Below, one piece after another: positions 1 through 7,458 of a DNA stretch of 22,741 nt; position 1 is the first letter of the stretch; each line of letters opens with the position of its first letter. Origin of the DNA: Candidatus Scatomorpha stercorigallinarum (GTDB lineage: Bacteria > Bacillota_A > Clostridia > Oscillospirales > Oscillospiraceae); assembly GCA_018713375.1 (NCBI GenBank), contig DVOV01000042.1:1-22741 (forward strand), in the 5' to 3' direction. The notes under the pieces were generated by a model. That model worked only from the letters and a program-made list of their open reading frames with translations, was not told where the DNA came from and did not search any database. The position numbers and the translations under genes were made by a program.

Positions 1-1287
1 GACACCATTGACCCCAACAGCACCGACAACGATGTTGCGGGGATCAAAAACTGGTTCAATGAGTTTTTTGCCAAGGACACCAGCCGCAAAATCCGTGCAG
101 TACAGAAGGCCAAGGGCGAGCAGGGCATCCCGCTGACGACCAATGTCCCCTTTGGCTACCGCAAAGACCCGGAGAATCGAACAAAATGGGTCGTGGATGA
201 GGCAGCCGCTCTTGTGGTCAAGCGTATCTTCAAGCTGTGTATGGAAGGACGGGGGCCGATGCAGATCGCCAAACTCTTGCAGGCGGAACAGGTGCTCAAC
301 CCTACCGCCTATAAGCGGAGAGAGGGCATTAACACCCCAAGCCATGAAACCTCTGATCCGTACCACTGGAACCCTAATACCGTTGTTCATATTCTGGAAC
401 GGCGGGAATACACGGGCTGTACGGTTAACTTTAAGACCTACACCAACTCCATCTGGGACAAGAAGCAGCGGGAAACGCCCATTGAGAAGCAGGTGGTATT
501 CTACAACACCCATCCGGCTATCATTGAGCAGGAAGTCTTTGACAAGGTGCAGGAGATCCGCAAGCAGCGCCACCGAAGGACAAAAACCGGAAAGAGCAGC
601 CTGTTCTCCGGCATGGTTTACTGTGCTGACTGCGGGGCAAAAATGCGCTACTGCACCACCAACTACTTTGAGAAAAGGCAAGACCATTTTGTATGCGCCA
701 GCTACCGCAGCAACACGGGAACCTGTTCAGCCCATTTCATCCGGGCGGTTGTACTGGAAGAATTGGTCTGGATGCACATGAAAACGGTTATCTCCTATGT
801 AACCCGGCACGAGGCCCATTTTCGGGCAGTTATGGAGCATAGACTCCGGCTGTCCAGCGAAGAAGCCGTCCGGGGATATAAGAAGCGTCTGGCACAGGCA
901 GAACGCCGTCTTGGGGAACTTGACCGCCTGTTCATCCGTATCTATGAGGATAATGTGGCCGGGAAACTCTCTGATGAACGGTTTACGCTGATGAGCAAGA
1001 CCTATGAGGACGAGCAGGCGCAGCTTAAAGTGAAAATCCAAACCTTGCAACAGGAAATCGAAGTACAGGAACGACAGATTGAAAATTTGGAGCAGTTCAT
1101 CCAGCGGGTACACAAATACGAGGATTTGCTGGAAATGACCCCTTACGCCTTGCGGGAGCTTGTCAAAGGCATCTACATCGAAGCGCCTGACAAGAGCAGC
1201 GGGAAGCGCAGACAGGGCATCCGCATCTCCTATGACCTTGTGGGCTTTATCCCCGTGGACGAACTAATGAAACAGGAAACGACATGA
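1..1287 (+). CDS. Large serine recombinase (site-specific integrase), 5' end missing
   Basis: The open frame runs from base 1 to the TGA at 1285-1287. The first in-window ATG (193) is internal, because coding sequence continues upstream of it with family-like residues (GIPLTTNVPFGYRKDP). The N-terminal catalytic resolvase domain with the nucleophilic serine lies outside the window. What remains is a 'Recombinase' DNA-binding domain, a zinc ribbon with CADC followed by paired cysteines near 640-735, a long charged coiled coil (about 860-1130) and a C-terminal DUF4368-like tail (YALRELVKGIYIEAP). Such proteins cut and rejoin DNA to move integrative or conjugative elements, as in the TndX/TnpX group. 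Its codon use is less G+C-rich than every gene to its right, which fits horizontal origin. The element body would lie to the left. Family call is confident; the element type is unknown. Confidence 0.93.
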   Translation, partial: DTIDPNSTDNDVAGIKNWFNEFFAKDTSRKIRAVQKAKGEQGIPLTTNVPFGYRKDPENRTKWVVDEAAALVVKRIFKLCMEGRGPMQIAKLLQAEQVLNPTAYKRREGINTPSHETSDPYHWNPNTVVHILERREYTGCTVNFKTYTNSIWDKKQRETPIEKQVVFYNTHPAIIEQEVFDKVQEIRKQRHRRTKTGKSSLFSGMVYCADCGAKMRYCTTNYFEKRQDHFVCASYRSNTGTCSAHFIRAVVLEELVWMHMKTVISYVTRHEAHFRAVMEHRLRLSSEEAVRGYKKRLAQAERRLGELDRLFIRIYEDNVAGKLSDERFTLMSKTYEDEQAQLKVKIQTLQQEIEVQERQIENLEQFIQRVHKYEDLLEMTPYALRELVKGIYIEAPDKSSGKRRQGIRISYDLVGFIPVDELMKQETT

Positions 1288-1424
1288 CCGAAGCCATGCC
1301 GTTCCTGCAAAAAGCAATATTACTTTCTTATGACCCCCTTCCATTGCCGCGGGGGCGTTTCGCAAAAGATATCGCTTTAAGGAGGGGAAAAAGTGAACGA
1401 ATCCAAGAAATTTTTCGGCTATAA
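1284..1424 (+). pseudogene. Possible truncated element ORF at the recombinase 3' end
   Basis: An ATG at 1284 overlaps the recombinase stop as ATGA and opens a 46-codon frame beginning MTEAMPFLQKAILLSYD. The second half of this frame runs through the ribosome site and start of the MFS gene, so it is host-derived and probably meaningless. The first 15-17 codons lie in lower-G+C DNA. This is consistent with a second, coupled element gene whose body was lost at the junction, or with chance. No family is recognised. Confidence 0.25.
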
Positions 1425-2661
1425 GGCGGCGATAGGCGCTTTCCTGGTCATGTTCGTCAACCTCGGCGCCTGCACCACCCTCGGCATATTCCTTACTTCG
1501 CTCAGCGAATACAGCGGCTGGGACCTCGGCATGGTGGGCTATATAGGCACGGTGAACACCATCGGCAACGTCGTGCTCAGCCTCGTGGCCGTAAAGGCGC
1601 TCAGCAAGCTCGGCGCTAAAACCACCATGCTCATCTCCGTGCTTGCCTGCGCGATACACGTGCACCTTTACACCTTTGCCGTACCCGGGCAGAACATATC
1701 CACACTCGTGTTCTACTACCTGGCCGGCTTCATGGCCTCCTTCTCCATCACCTTCGGCACCCACGCCGTCTGCTCGAGCGTTATCGCCGACTGGTTCGTG
1801 GAAAAGCGCGAGCAGATCTCCGGCATAGTGTTTTCCGGCGCTGGCTTCGGCGCGGCCATATGGGTCTTCGCCGCCGGCCAGCTCTTCAAGGTCGTGGACT
1901 TCAAGGGCTGCTACCGCATACTCTCCATTTTCATCCTGGCCATCGGCCTCTTCTCCGTCGTCTGCCTGATAAAAGACCCGAAAAAGATGGGCCAGAAGCC
2001 CCTCGGCTGGGACAAGGCTGGCGCCGCCTCCGATGCCGGTGCGGCTGTTGACGTCCCGGGCGTGAGCAAGAGCGAGGCCCTGCGCTCCCCGGCCTTCTGG
2101 GTGCTCGCGCTCGCCCTGCTCTTCGTGTGCATGAGCGGCTCGGCCTACATGAGCTACGCGCCCTCCTGGTGGCAGGCGAACGGCCTGGACGCCACCGCCG
2201 CCGCCAACTGGAACGCCATATACCTCGTCATCTCCGGCGCGGTGCTGCTCATAGTCGGCAAGGTGTTCGCAAAGGCCGGCCCGAGCATTTTCACAGTCAT
2301 CGTCTGCGTCGCCTTCGTCGCCGCGATGGCCTGCATGGTCGCGCTGAACGGCCACCCCGTCACGCTGATACTCGTCGGCTGTGTCGTCTTCGCCGCGCTG
2401 GCCTATCCGCTGAACGCCAGCATCCCCGGCCTTATAGGCCAGAGCGTGTTCGGCGGGCGCGACTTTGCCGCGATATCCGCCACGCTGATGACCTCAGTCT
2501 ATGTAGGCCAGGCCCTCACCGCGCCCGTGATGAACGCCTTCCTCGCCACCGAGGGCGGCATGGGCACCGCGTGGCTCTTCTTCGGCGCCACGGCGCTGGT
2601 AGGCATGGTGCTGATAATCGTCTCCATCGCCATCTCCCCCATGAAAAAAGCCGCCAAATAA
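1393..2661 (+). CDS. Major facilitator superfamily transporter
   Basis: This 422-residue protein is almost wholly hydrophobic with about twelve membrane segments. A hydrophilic central loop (around residues 195-235, GQKPLGWDKAGAA onwards) separates two six-helix halves, the usual MFS layout. The first half carries short R/K loops after helices 2 and 4. The style resembles the OFA (oxalate/formate antiporter-like) branch, but no residue here fixes a substrate; a small organic anion is a guess. The start is GTG at 1393, chosen because TAAGGAGG at 1378-1385 sits 7 bases upstream. It is monocistronic, ending at a strong hairpin. No clear promoter is visible between the recombinase stop and the gene, so it may be read from the neighbouring element. 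Confidence 0.88.
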   Translation: MNESKKFFGYKAAIGAFLVMFVNLGACTTLGIFLTSLSEYSGWDLGMVGYIGTVNTIGNVVLSLVAVKALSKLGAKTTMLISVLACAIHVHLYTFAVPGQNISTLVFYYLAGFMASFSITFGTHAVCSSVIADWFVEKREQISGIVFSGAGFGAAIWVFAAGQLFKVVDFKGCYRILSIFILAIGLFSVVCLIKDPKKMGQKPLGWDKAGAASDAGAAVDVPGVSKSEALRSPAFWVLALALLFVCMSGSAYMSYAPSWWQANGLDATAAANWNAIYLVISGAVLLIVGKVFAKAGPSIFTVIVCVAFVAAMACMVALNGHPVTLILVGCVVFAALAYPLNASIPGLIGQSVFGGRDFAAISATLMTSVYVGQALTAPVMNAFLATEGGMGTAWLFFGATALVGMVLIIVSIAISPMKKAAK

Positions 2662-2687
2662 GCCTTTGGTCATTCCGTATATAAAAA

Positions 2688-2725
2688 AGCTCCCCCGGGC
2701 CGTGCCCGGGGGAGCTGAGTTTTTG
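2688..2725. terminator. Bidirectional intrinsic terminator between MFS and AEC genes
   Basis: A perfect 13-bp stem (2688-2700 with 2704-2716, 3-base loop CGT) is followed by GAGTTTTT on the plus strand and preceded by ATAAAAAA, which gives a U-tract on the minus strand. It lies between the convergent MFS gene and AEC permease and can stop both. Confidence 0.93.
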
Positions 2726-2734
2726 TACACTATC

Positions 2735-3649
2735 TCACACCAGCAGATAGATCATCAGTGGGAGGGTGGCGGCGGAGAGGACTGTGCTGACGAACACGTT
2801 CTGGCTGGCGAAGGTCTCGTCCTTGCCGCTGCGGATGGTCAGCGCTGTGGCCAGCATGGCCGTCGGGCAGGCGGCGAGGATCACCGTCACGCCGAGGGCC
2901 ATCTCATCGTGCACGAAGGGGCGCAGCGCGGCCCAGACGGCCAGCGGGCCCAGTATCAGCCTCACAAGGCCGACGGCATACACCCGCCAGTTGCCCAGCG
3001 TGCTCTTCAGCGGCACGGCGCCAAGGCTGGCGCCCACCACCAGCATGCTCACCGGCACGGTGCCGGCGGAGAGCACGCTGAAGCACTCCACCACCGGCGC
3101 GGGCAGCTCCCAGCCGGTGAGGAAAAAGGCGATGGCCACGAACGTCGCTATCAGCGGCGGCGAGATGGCGCTTTTGATGTTCATGCCCTTCGTACTGCCG
3201 TTTATCAGCGCCACGCCCAGCGTATAGATGAACAGGTTGAAGGGGATGTTGGATATCGTCGCCACCAGCACGCCCTCCGCGCCGTAGACGGACTCCACCA
3301 CCGGGAAGCCGACGAACACGGTGTTCGTGAACGCCACGGCGAAAGCGGCGATGCCGCGGTCGTCCGACGGCACGCGCAGCGCTCGCGCCGCCAGTACGCC
3401 CAGCAGCGAGCAGACGATTATCATGACGAAAAATCCCAGCGTGTAGATGCCGATGTCCGCCAGGGAGAGCTCCATCTCCGCGCTCGTCACGGAGTTGAGG
3501 ATGGTGAACACCAGCAGCACGTTCAATACGATCTTTGATCCCGAGCGGGTGAATTCCGGCCCCGCTACCCCGAGCTTCGCGCAGGCGAAGCCCACAGCCA
3601 TGATGAACACGAGGATGCCCATCTGGGTGAACACCGGGGTCATGTCCAA
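2735..3649 (-). CDS. AEC-family (auxin efflux carrier-like) permease
   Basis: This is a 304-residue integral membrane protein with about ten hydrophobic segments, typical in length and pattern of the AEC/membrane transport family (PF03547). Features include the N-terminal VGFACAKLGVAGPEF stretch and a C-terminal ACPTAMLATALTIRSG segment near residues 260-275. Bacterial members carry dicarboxylates, malonate or similar anions; the substrate here is not evident. The start is TTG at 3649, spaced about 8 bases from GGAAGAGG. An ATG two codons later (3643) is possible but lies far from that site. It is the last gene of the ahcY-mgtE-AEC run, 61 bases after mgtE, and ends at the shared terminator. 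Confidence 0.88.
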   Translation of the reverse strand: MDMTPVFTQMGILVFIMAVGFACAKLGVAGPEFTRSGSKIVLNVLLVFTILNSVTSAEMELSLADIGIYTLGFFVMIIVCSLLGVLAARALRVPSDDRGIAAFAVAFTNTVFVGFPVVESVYGAEGVLVATISNIPFNLFIYTLGVALINGSTKGMNIKSAISPPLIATFVAIAFFLTGWELPAPVVECFSVLSAGTVPVSMLVVGASLGAVPLKSTLGNWRVYAVGLVRLILGPLAVWAALRPFVHDEMALGVTVILAACPTAMLATALTIRSGKDETFASQNVFVSTVLSAATLPLMIYLLV

Positions 3650-3710
3650 GTCTTACACCTCTTCCTTCATTTCTCTCTTATCTGCCGGCGATAAGCCGCG
3701 CCGGCCCGGC

Positions 3711-5099
3711 TCATATGTGCAGCAGCACCGTTGAGAGCGAAAAGTATATCAGCAGGCTGACGGCGTCCGTGATGGTGCTGATGAGCGGGCTGGCCATCAC
3801 GGCCGGGTCGATGCCTATCTTTTCCGCCGCCATCGGCAGCGTGCTGCCGACCGCCTTGGCAAAGGTGACGACGAAAATGAGCGTCACGCTGACGGTGAAG
3901 GCCACCAGCACCGTCACCTCCGCGTTCCCCAGCAGCAGCCGGTCCACCAGCAGCATCTTCACGAAATTGACGCAGGCCAGCGAAACGCCGCAGAGCACGG
4001 CCACGCGGATCTCTTTCCACACCACGCTGAGGATGTCCCGCGGCTCCGTGTCGCCGATGGACAGGCTGCGGATGACGGCGGTGGAGCTCTGCGAGCCGGA
4101 GTTGCCGCCCGTGCCCATGAGCATGGGCACGAAGCCCGTGAGCACCGTGCAGCGGGAGAGCGCATCTTCAAAGTGGGTGATTATCATGCTCGTAAAGGTG
4201 GCCGAGAGCATGAGGAACATCAGCCAGGGAATGCGCCGCTTCCAGATGTCCACCACGCCGGCGCGCGAATAGGGCGTGTCCGAGGGGGAGATACCGGCCA
4301 TCAGGTCGAAGTCCTCCGTGGCCTCCTCCTCCAGCACGTCGATGACGTCGTCAACGGTGACGATGCCCACCAGGCGGTCCTCTTTATCCACCACGGGCAC
4401 GGCCAGCAGGTCGTAGTCGGAGATGCGCTCCGCCGCCTCGCTGCGGTCGTCCGTCGTGCGGCAGAAGATGACGTTGCGGTCCATGATGTCCTCGATGACG
4501 GCGTCGTCGTCCGAGAGCAGCAGGTCCTTGACCGTCACCACGCCCTCCAGCCGCCGGTCGGCGCTGGTGACGTAGCAGACGTATATCGTCTCCTTGTCGT
4601 CGCCGATGCGGCGGATGCGCGCGATGCTCTCGCGCACGTTCATGTACTTTTTCAGGTCCACGAACTCGGCCGTCATGATGCTGCCGGCCGAGTTCTCCGG
4701 GTATTTCAGGTACTGGTTTATCAGCGCGCGGGTCTCCGGTGTGGCGGCGCGCATGACGCGCTTGACGATGTTCGCCGGCAGCTCCTCCATCATGTCCACG
4801 GCGTCGTCCACGTACATGTCCTCGACGATCTCGCCCAGCTCTTTATCGGTGATGGAGTTGATGATCTCCTGCTGCTCCGGCGCGTCCAGCTCGGCAAAGA
4901 CCTCCGCGCCGCGTTCCTTGCTGAGCAGGCGGAACACCGTGGCCATTTTCACGCTGTCCTCCTCGCCCAGCTCGGTGATGAACTCAGCGATGTCGAACTG
5001 GTTCATCTCCTCCAGCTCCTGCTGCAGGGCTTTCAGCCGCTTTGAACGCACGAGCTCGAGCAGCCGTTCCCGGCGCTGGTCGTAACTTTTCTCCTCCAA
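3711..5099 (-). CDS. mgtE: Magnesium transporter MgtE
   Basis: The protein has about 462 residues in the canonical MgtE order: an N-terminal superhelical N domain (to about 130), a CBS pair (about 130-255, with LEGVVTVKDLL and LVGIVTVDDVIDVLEEE repeats), a connecting helix, and a C-terminal five-helix pore domain. The pore domain has the conserved MLMGTGGNSGSQSS motif. The aspartate in STITDAVSLLIYFSLS matches the Mg2+-coordinating residue of the pore in Thermus MgtE. It is a Mg2+-gated Mg2+ channel of the inner membrane, closed by Mg2+ bound at the N and CBS domains. The start is set at TTG 5099, because AGGAGG at 5108-5113 is 8 bases away. The GTG at 5108 overlaps that site and cannot use it. 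The gene begins 37 bases after ahcY, so it is probably cotranscribed. Confidence 0.96.
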   Translation of the reverse strand: MEEKSYDQRRERLLELVRSKRLKALQQELEEMNQFDIAEFITELGEEDSVKMATVFRLLSKERGAEVFAELDAPEQQEIINSITDKELGEIVEDMYVDDAVDMMEELPANIVKRVMRAATPETRALINQYLKYPENSAGSIMTAEFVDLKKYMNVRESIARIRRIGDDKETIYVCYVTSADRRLEGVVTVKDLLLSDDDAVIEDIMDRNVIFCRTTDDRSEAAERISDYDLLAVPVVDKEDRLVGIVTVDDVIDVLEEEATEDFDLMAGISPSDTPYSRAGVVDIWKRRIPWLMFLMLSATFTSMIITHFEDALSRCTVLTGFVPMLMGTGGNSGSQSSTAVIRSLSIGDTEPRDILSVVWKEIRVAVLCGVSLACVNFVKMLLVDRLLLGNAEVTVLVAFTVSVTLIFVVTFAKAVGSTLPMAAEKIGIDPAVMASPLISTITDAVSLLIYFSLSTVLLHI

Positions 5100-5136
5100 G
5101 GCGCGCACCTCCTCACTTCGCAGCGCGCACAGCGCG

Positions 5137-6372
5137 TTACACGCCCATGTACTCCTTCTGCACGTCCGTCATACCGTCGATCTCCACGTTGAGGGAGGCC
5201 AGCTTGCGGCGGGCGACGGCGTCGTCGATCTCGCGCGGGACCCTGATGGGCTCCACGGGGAGCGCGCCGCGGTGCCTGGCCAGGTATTCGGCGGAGAGGG
5301 CCTGGATGGCAAAGCTCATGTCCATGATCTCGGCCGGGTGGCCGTCCGCGCAGGCCAGGTTGACCAGGCGGCCTTCGCCGAGGACGAATATCGTCTTCCC
5401 GTTCGGCAGCTCATAGCCGGTGATGTTGTGGCGCGCTTCGTACTTGCGCACTGCCAGCTTCTCCAGCCCGGCCATGTCGATCTCCACGTCGAAGTGCCCG
5501 GCGTTGGAGAGGATGGCGCCGTCGCGCATCAGCTCGAAGTGCTCGGTGGTGATGATGTCGCGGCAGCCGGTGACGGTGCAGAAGATCTCGCCCACTTTGG
5601 CGGCCTCGCGCATGGGCATCACCTCGAAGCCGTCCATCACGGCCTCCAGCGCGCAGATGGGGTCCGTCTCCGTGACCACTACGCGCGCGCCCAGGCCGTC
5701 GGCGCGCATGGCCACGCCCTTGCCGCACCAGCCGTAGCCGCAGACGACGACGCGCTTGCCGGTCACCATCAGGTTGGTGGTGCGCATGATGCCGTCCCAC
5801 ACGCTCTGGCCCGTGCCGTAGCGGTTGTCGAAGAGGTGCTTGCAGTCGGCGTCGTTCACCAGCATCATCGGGAAGGGCAGCAGCCCGGCCTTGGCCAGCT
5901 TGTTGATGCGGGTGATGCCGGTGGTGGTCTCCTCGCAGCCGCCTATCACGTCCGGCAGCAGCTGCGGGTAGTGCGTGCGGATGAGCTCAAGCAGCTCGCC
6001 GCCGTCGTCGATGATGATGTTGGGCCCGAAAGCCAGGGCGTTCAGCAGCTGCTTCTGATAGTCCATTTCGGCGGAGCCGTGCACGGCGTGCACTTCCATG
6101 CCGCCGGCCGCCAGGGCCGCGGCCACGTCGTCCTGCGTGGAGAGGGGGTTGGAGCCGGTGACGCACATCTGCGCCCCGCCGGCGGCCAGCACCCGGCAGA
6201 GGTAGGCGGTTTTTGCCTCCAGGTGCACGGAGAGGACCACCTTCAGCCCGGCGAAGGGCTTCTCGCGCGCAAAATCCGCCTCGATGCCACGCAGCACAGG
6301 CATGTTGCGGCGGACCCAGTCGATCTTCAGTTGGCCCCGGGGCGCCAGGGAGATATCGGCGATTTCGTTCAT
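5137..6372 (-). CDS. ahcY: Adenosylhomocysteinase (S-adenosylhomocysteine hydrolase)
   Basis: This is a 411-residue cytosolic NAD-dependent enzyme that splits S-adenosylhomocysteine into adenosine and homocysteine, relieving product inhibition of methyltransferases. Visible motifs are VLSVHLEAKTAYLCRVL (about 46-62), the catalytic-loop asparagine/lysine region GITRINKLAKAG, and GQSVWDGIMRTTN. The NAD-binding glycine loop VVCGYGWCGKGVAMRADG lies around residue 207. It is the shorter archaeal/Thermotoga-like form: the C-terminus ends KEYMGV and lacks the Lys/Tyr tail of the long eukaryotic form. The ATG at 6372 follows AAAGGAGG. It is first in a minus-strand operon with mgtE and an AEC permease. 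Some archaeal relatives hydrolyse S-inosylhomocysteine, and that cannot be excluded by eye. Confidence 0.95.
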   Translation of the reverse strand: MNEIADISLAPRGQLKIDWVRRNMPVLRGIEADFAREKPFAGLKVVLSVHLEAKTAYLCRVLAAGGAQMCVTGSNPLSTQDDVAAALAAGGMEVHAVHGSAEMDYQKQLLNALAFGPNIIIDDGGELLELIRTHYPQLLPDVIGGCEETTTGITRINKLAKAGLLPFPMMLVNDADCKHLFDNRYGTGQSVWDGIMRTTNLMVTGKRVVVCGYGWCGKGVAMRADGLGARVVVTETDPICALEAVMDGFEVMPMREAAKVGEIFCTVTGCRDIITTEHFELMRDGAILSNAGHFDVEIDMAGLEKLAVRKYEARHNITGYELPNGKTIFVLGEGRLVNLACADGHPAEIMDMSFAIQALSAEYLARHRGALPVEPIRVPREIDDAVARRKLASLNVEIDGMTDVQKEYMGV

Positions 6373-6403
6373 GACGAGCCTCCTTTATCAATGTTAGCAC
6401 CCT

Positions 6404-6432
6404 ATTTTATCACCTCCGGCCCGCCGATTCAA
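6404..6432 (-). promoter_or_regulatory. Putative sigma-A promoter of the ahcY operon
   Basis: Read on the minus strand, TTGAAT (6427-6432) and TAAAAT (6404-6409) are separated by 17 bases. They lie about 30 bases upstream of the ahcY start and leave a leader too short for a SAH riboswitch. Confidence 0.55.
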
Positions 6433-6481
6433 CAAAAACCGCCCGATACTTTGAGTAAAATCGCCACAAGGCTCCGGACGG

Positions 6482-6500
6482 CCCGCGATGCGCGGGTTTT
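6482..6500 (+). terminator. Small hairpin with T-tract in the ahcY/gntR divergent spacer
   Basis: CCCGCG-ATG-CGCGGG (6482-6496) is followed by TTTT. It would terminate plus-strand transcription, but no plus-strand gene lies upstream. It may end read-through antisense to ahcY, or a small RNA, or be chance. The rest of the 298-base spacer 6373-6670 is A+T-richer than its surroundings and holds only the two promoter regions. Confidence 0.3.
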
Positions 6501-6564
6501 GCATTTTCCAAAAGCATTTCTTCCAGCGCACATTCCCGTATTTTTCACAAATATTGTTTGTATC

Positions 6565-6598
6565 TTGATTATTGTCACACGATGTGTTAAATTATAGA
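6565..6598 (+). promoter_or_regulatory. Putative promoter and operator of the gntR-oxidoreductase operon
   Basis: The A+T-rich stretch contains TTGATT (6565-6570) 16 bases before TTAAAT (6587-6592). An alternative pair is TTGTCA (6572) with TATAGA (6593). Inside the spacer is the inverted repeat CACA-CGA-TGTG (6576-6586), a plausible GntR operator because it sits within the promoter of the regulator's own gene. Which hexamers are used is uncertain. Confidence 0.4.
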
Positions 6599-6670
6599 TG
6601 GCGCAGCTGCATCATTTTTTGTGCAAAAATACGAGTAAGTGCAAAAAACAGCGCCCGAGGTGATTTTCGG

Positions 6671-7441
6671 ATGTATCGGGAAAAGCTCGAAAGCTACCTG
6701 GAAAACAATCCCTTTGTCAAGCTGAGCGATGTGGTGACGCAGATACTCTATGACGAGATCGTCGTGCTCGACATCCCGCCCGCCTCCAAGATCAACATCA
6801 ACCAACTGGCGTCGGACTTCGGCATTTCCCGCACCCCGGTGGTGGAGGCCATCAACCGCCTGCAGGCCATCGGCTTTGTGGAGACACGGCCGCATGCGAG
6901 CGGTTTTTACGTCACGGACATGAACATGCGCGACATGATAGAGCTCTATGACGCGCGCATGGCCATCGAGTGCGAAGCCGCCGCCCTCTGCGCGGAGAAG
7001 GCCTCGCCGGACGCCATACAGCGCCTGGATGAGCTGGCCGCGGAGTTCAAGCGGGCCGTCGCCATGACGGACGGCAACCGCCTGAAGGACACGGATATGC
7101 CCTTCCACCAGCTGATCGTGGAGTCCAGCGGTAACAAATACCTGATACGCAGCTACCGCGAGCTGCTGCCAAACCTGACGATGTACCAGGGCTCCTGGCC
7201 CAAGTTCATCCCCCCGGAGGGCGAGAACCCCTGGTCGAGCCAGGTGGTGCATCAGCACGGGGCCATCGTCTCGGCCATCAAGCTGCACATCCCCTCCCTC
7301 GCGCGGCAGTCCATGGCCGAGCATATCCGCTCCAGCCTCAATTTCGTCGCCTATTCGGACACGACGGACGACCCCTTCTGGATCGTCAAGCGCTCGGCCG
7401 AAAAGCAGCGCGCGAAGCCGGAAGCGTCCAGCCAGAGATAA
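6671..7441 (+). CDS. GntR-family transcriptional regulator, FadR/FCD type
   Basis: This is a 256-residue DNA-binding regulator. The N-terminal winged helix-turn-helix covers about residues 15-80 and carries the GntR signature ININQLASDFGISRTPVVEA followed by INRLQAIGFVETRP. The C-terminal all-helical FCD ligand domain (about 95-230) keeps the histidines in DMPFHQLI, HQHGAIV and AEHIRSS, which in the family hold a metal that contacts a carboxylate ligand. The ATG at 6671 has GAGGTG 8 bases upstream. A longer frame from 6572 has no ribosome site and overlaps the putative promoter. It begins an operon with a P-loop ATPase 17 bases on and then a 2-oxoacid oxidoreductase, which are its likely targets. 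The ligand may be an organic or amino acid (inference). Confidence 0.93.
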   Translation: MYREKLESYLENNPFVKLSDVVTQILYDEIVVLDIPPASKININQLASDFGISRTPVVEAINRLQAIGFVETRPHASGFYVTDMNMRDMIELYDARMAIECEAAALCAEKASPDAIQRLDELAAEFKRAVAMTDGNRLKDTDMPFHQLIVESSGNKYLIRSYRELLPNLTMYQGSWPKFIPPEGENPWSSQVVHQHGAIVSAIKLHIPSLARQSMAEHIRSSLNFVAYSDTTDDPFWIVKRSAEKQRAKPEASSQR

Positions 7442-7458
7442 GCGAAGGGAGCAGGGAA

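Noticed and set aside
5100..5136. M-box (Mg2+) riboswitch in front of mgtE
   Set aside because: The gap after ahcY is only 37 bases, far too short for this aptamer.
6373..6480. SAH or SAM riboswitch upstream of ahcY
   Set aside because: The likely promoter leaves only about a 25-base leader, and no conserved aptamer pattern was seen further upstream.
6572..6670. N-terminally extended GntR regulator starting at 6572
   Set aside because: The extension overlaps the likely promoter, lacks a ribosome site and adds residues not seen in the family. ATG 6671 has a well-spaced GAGGTG.
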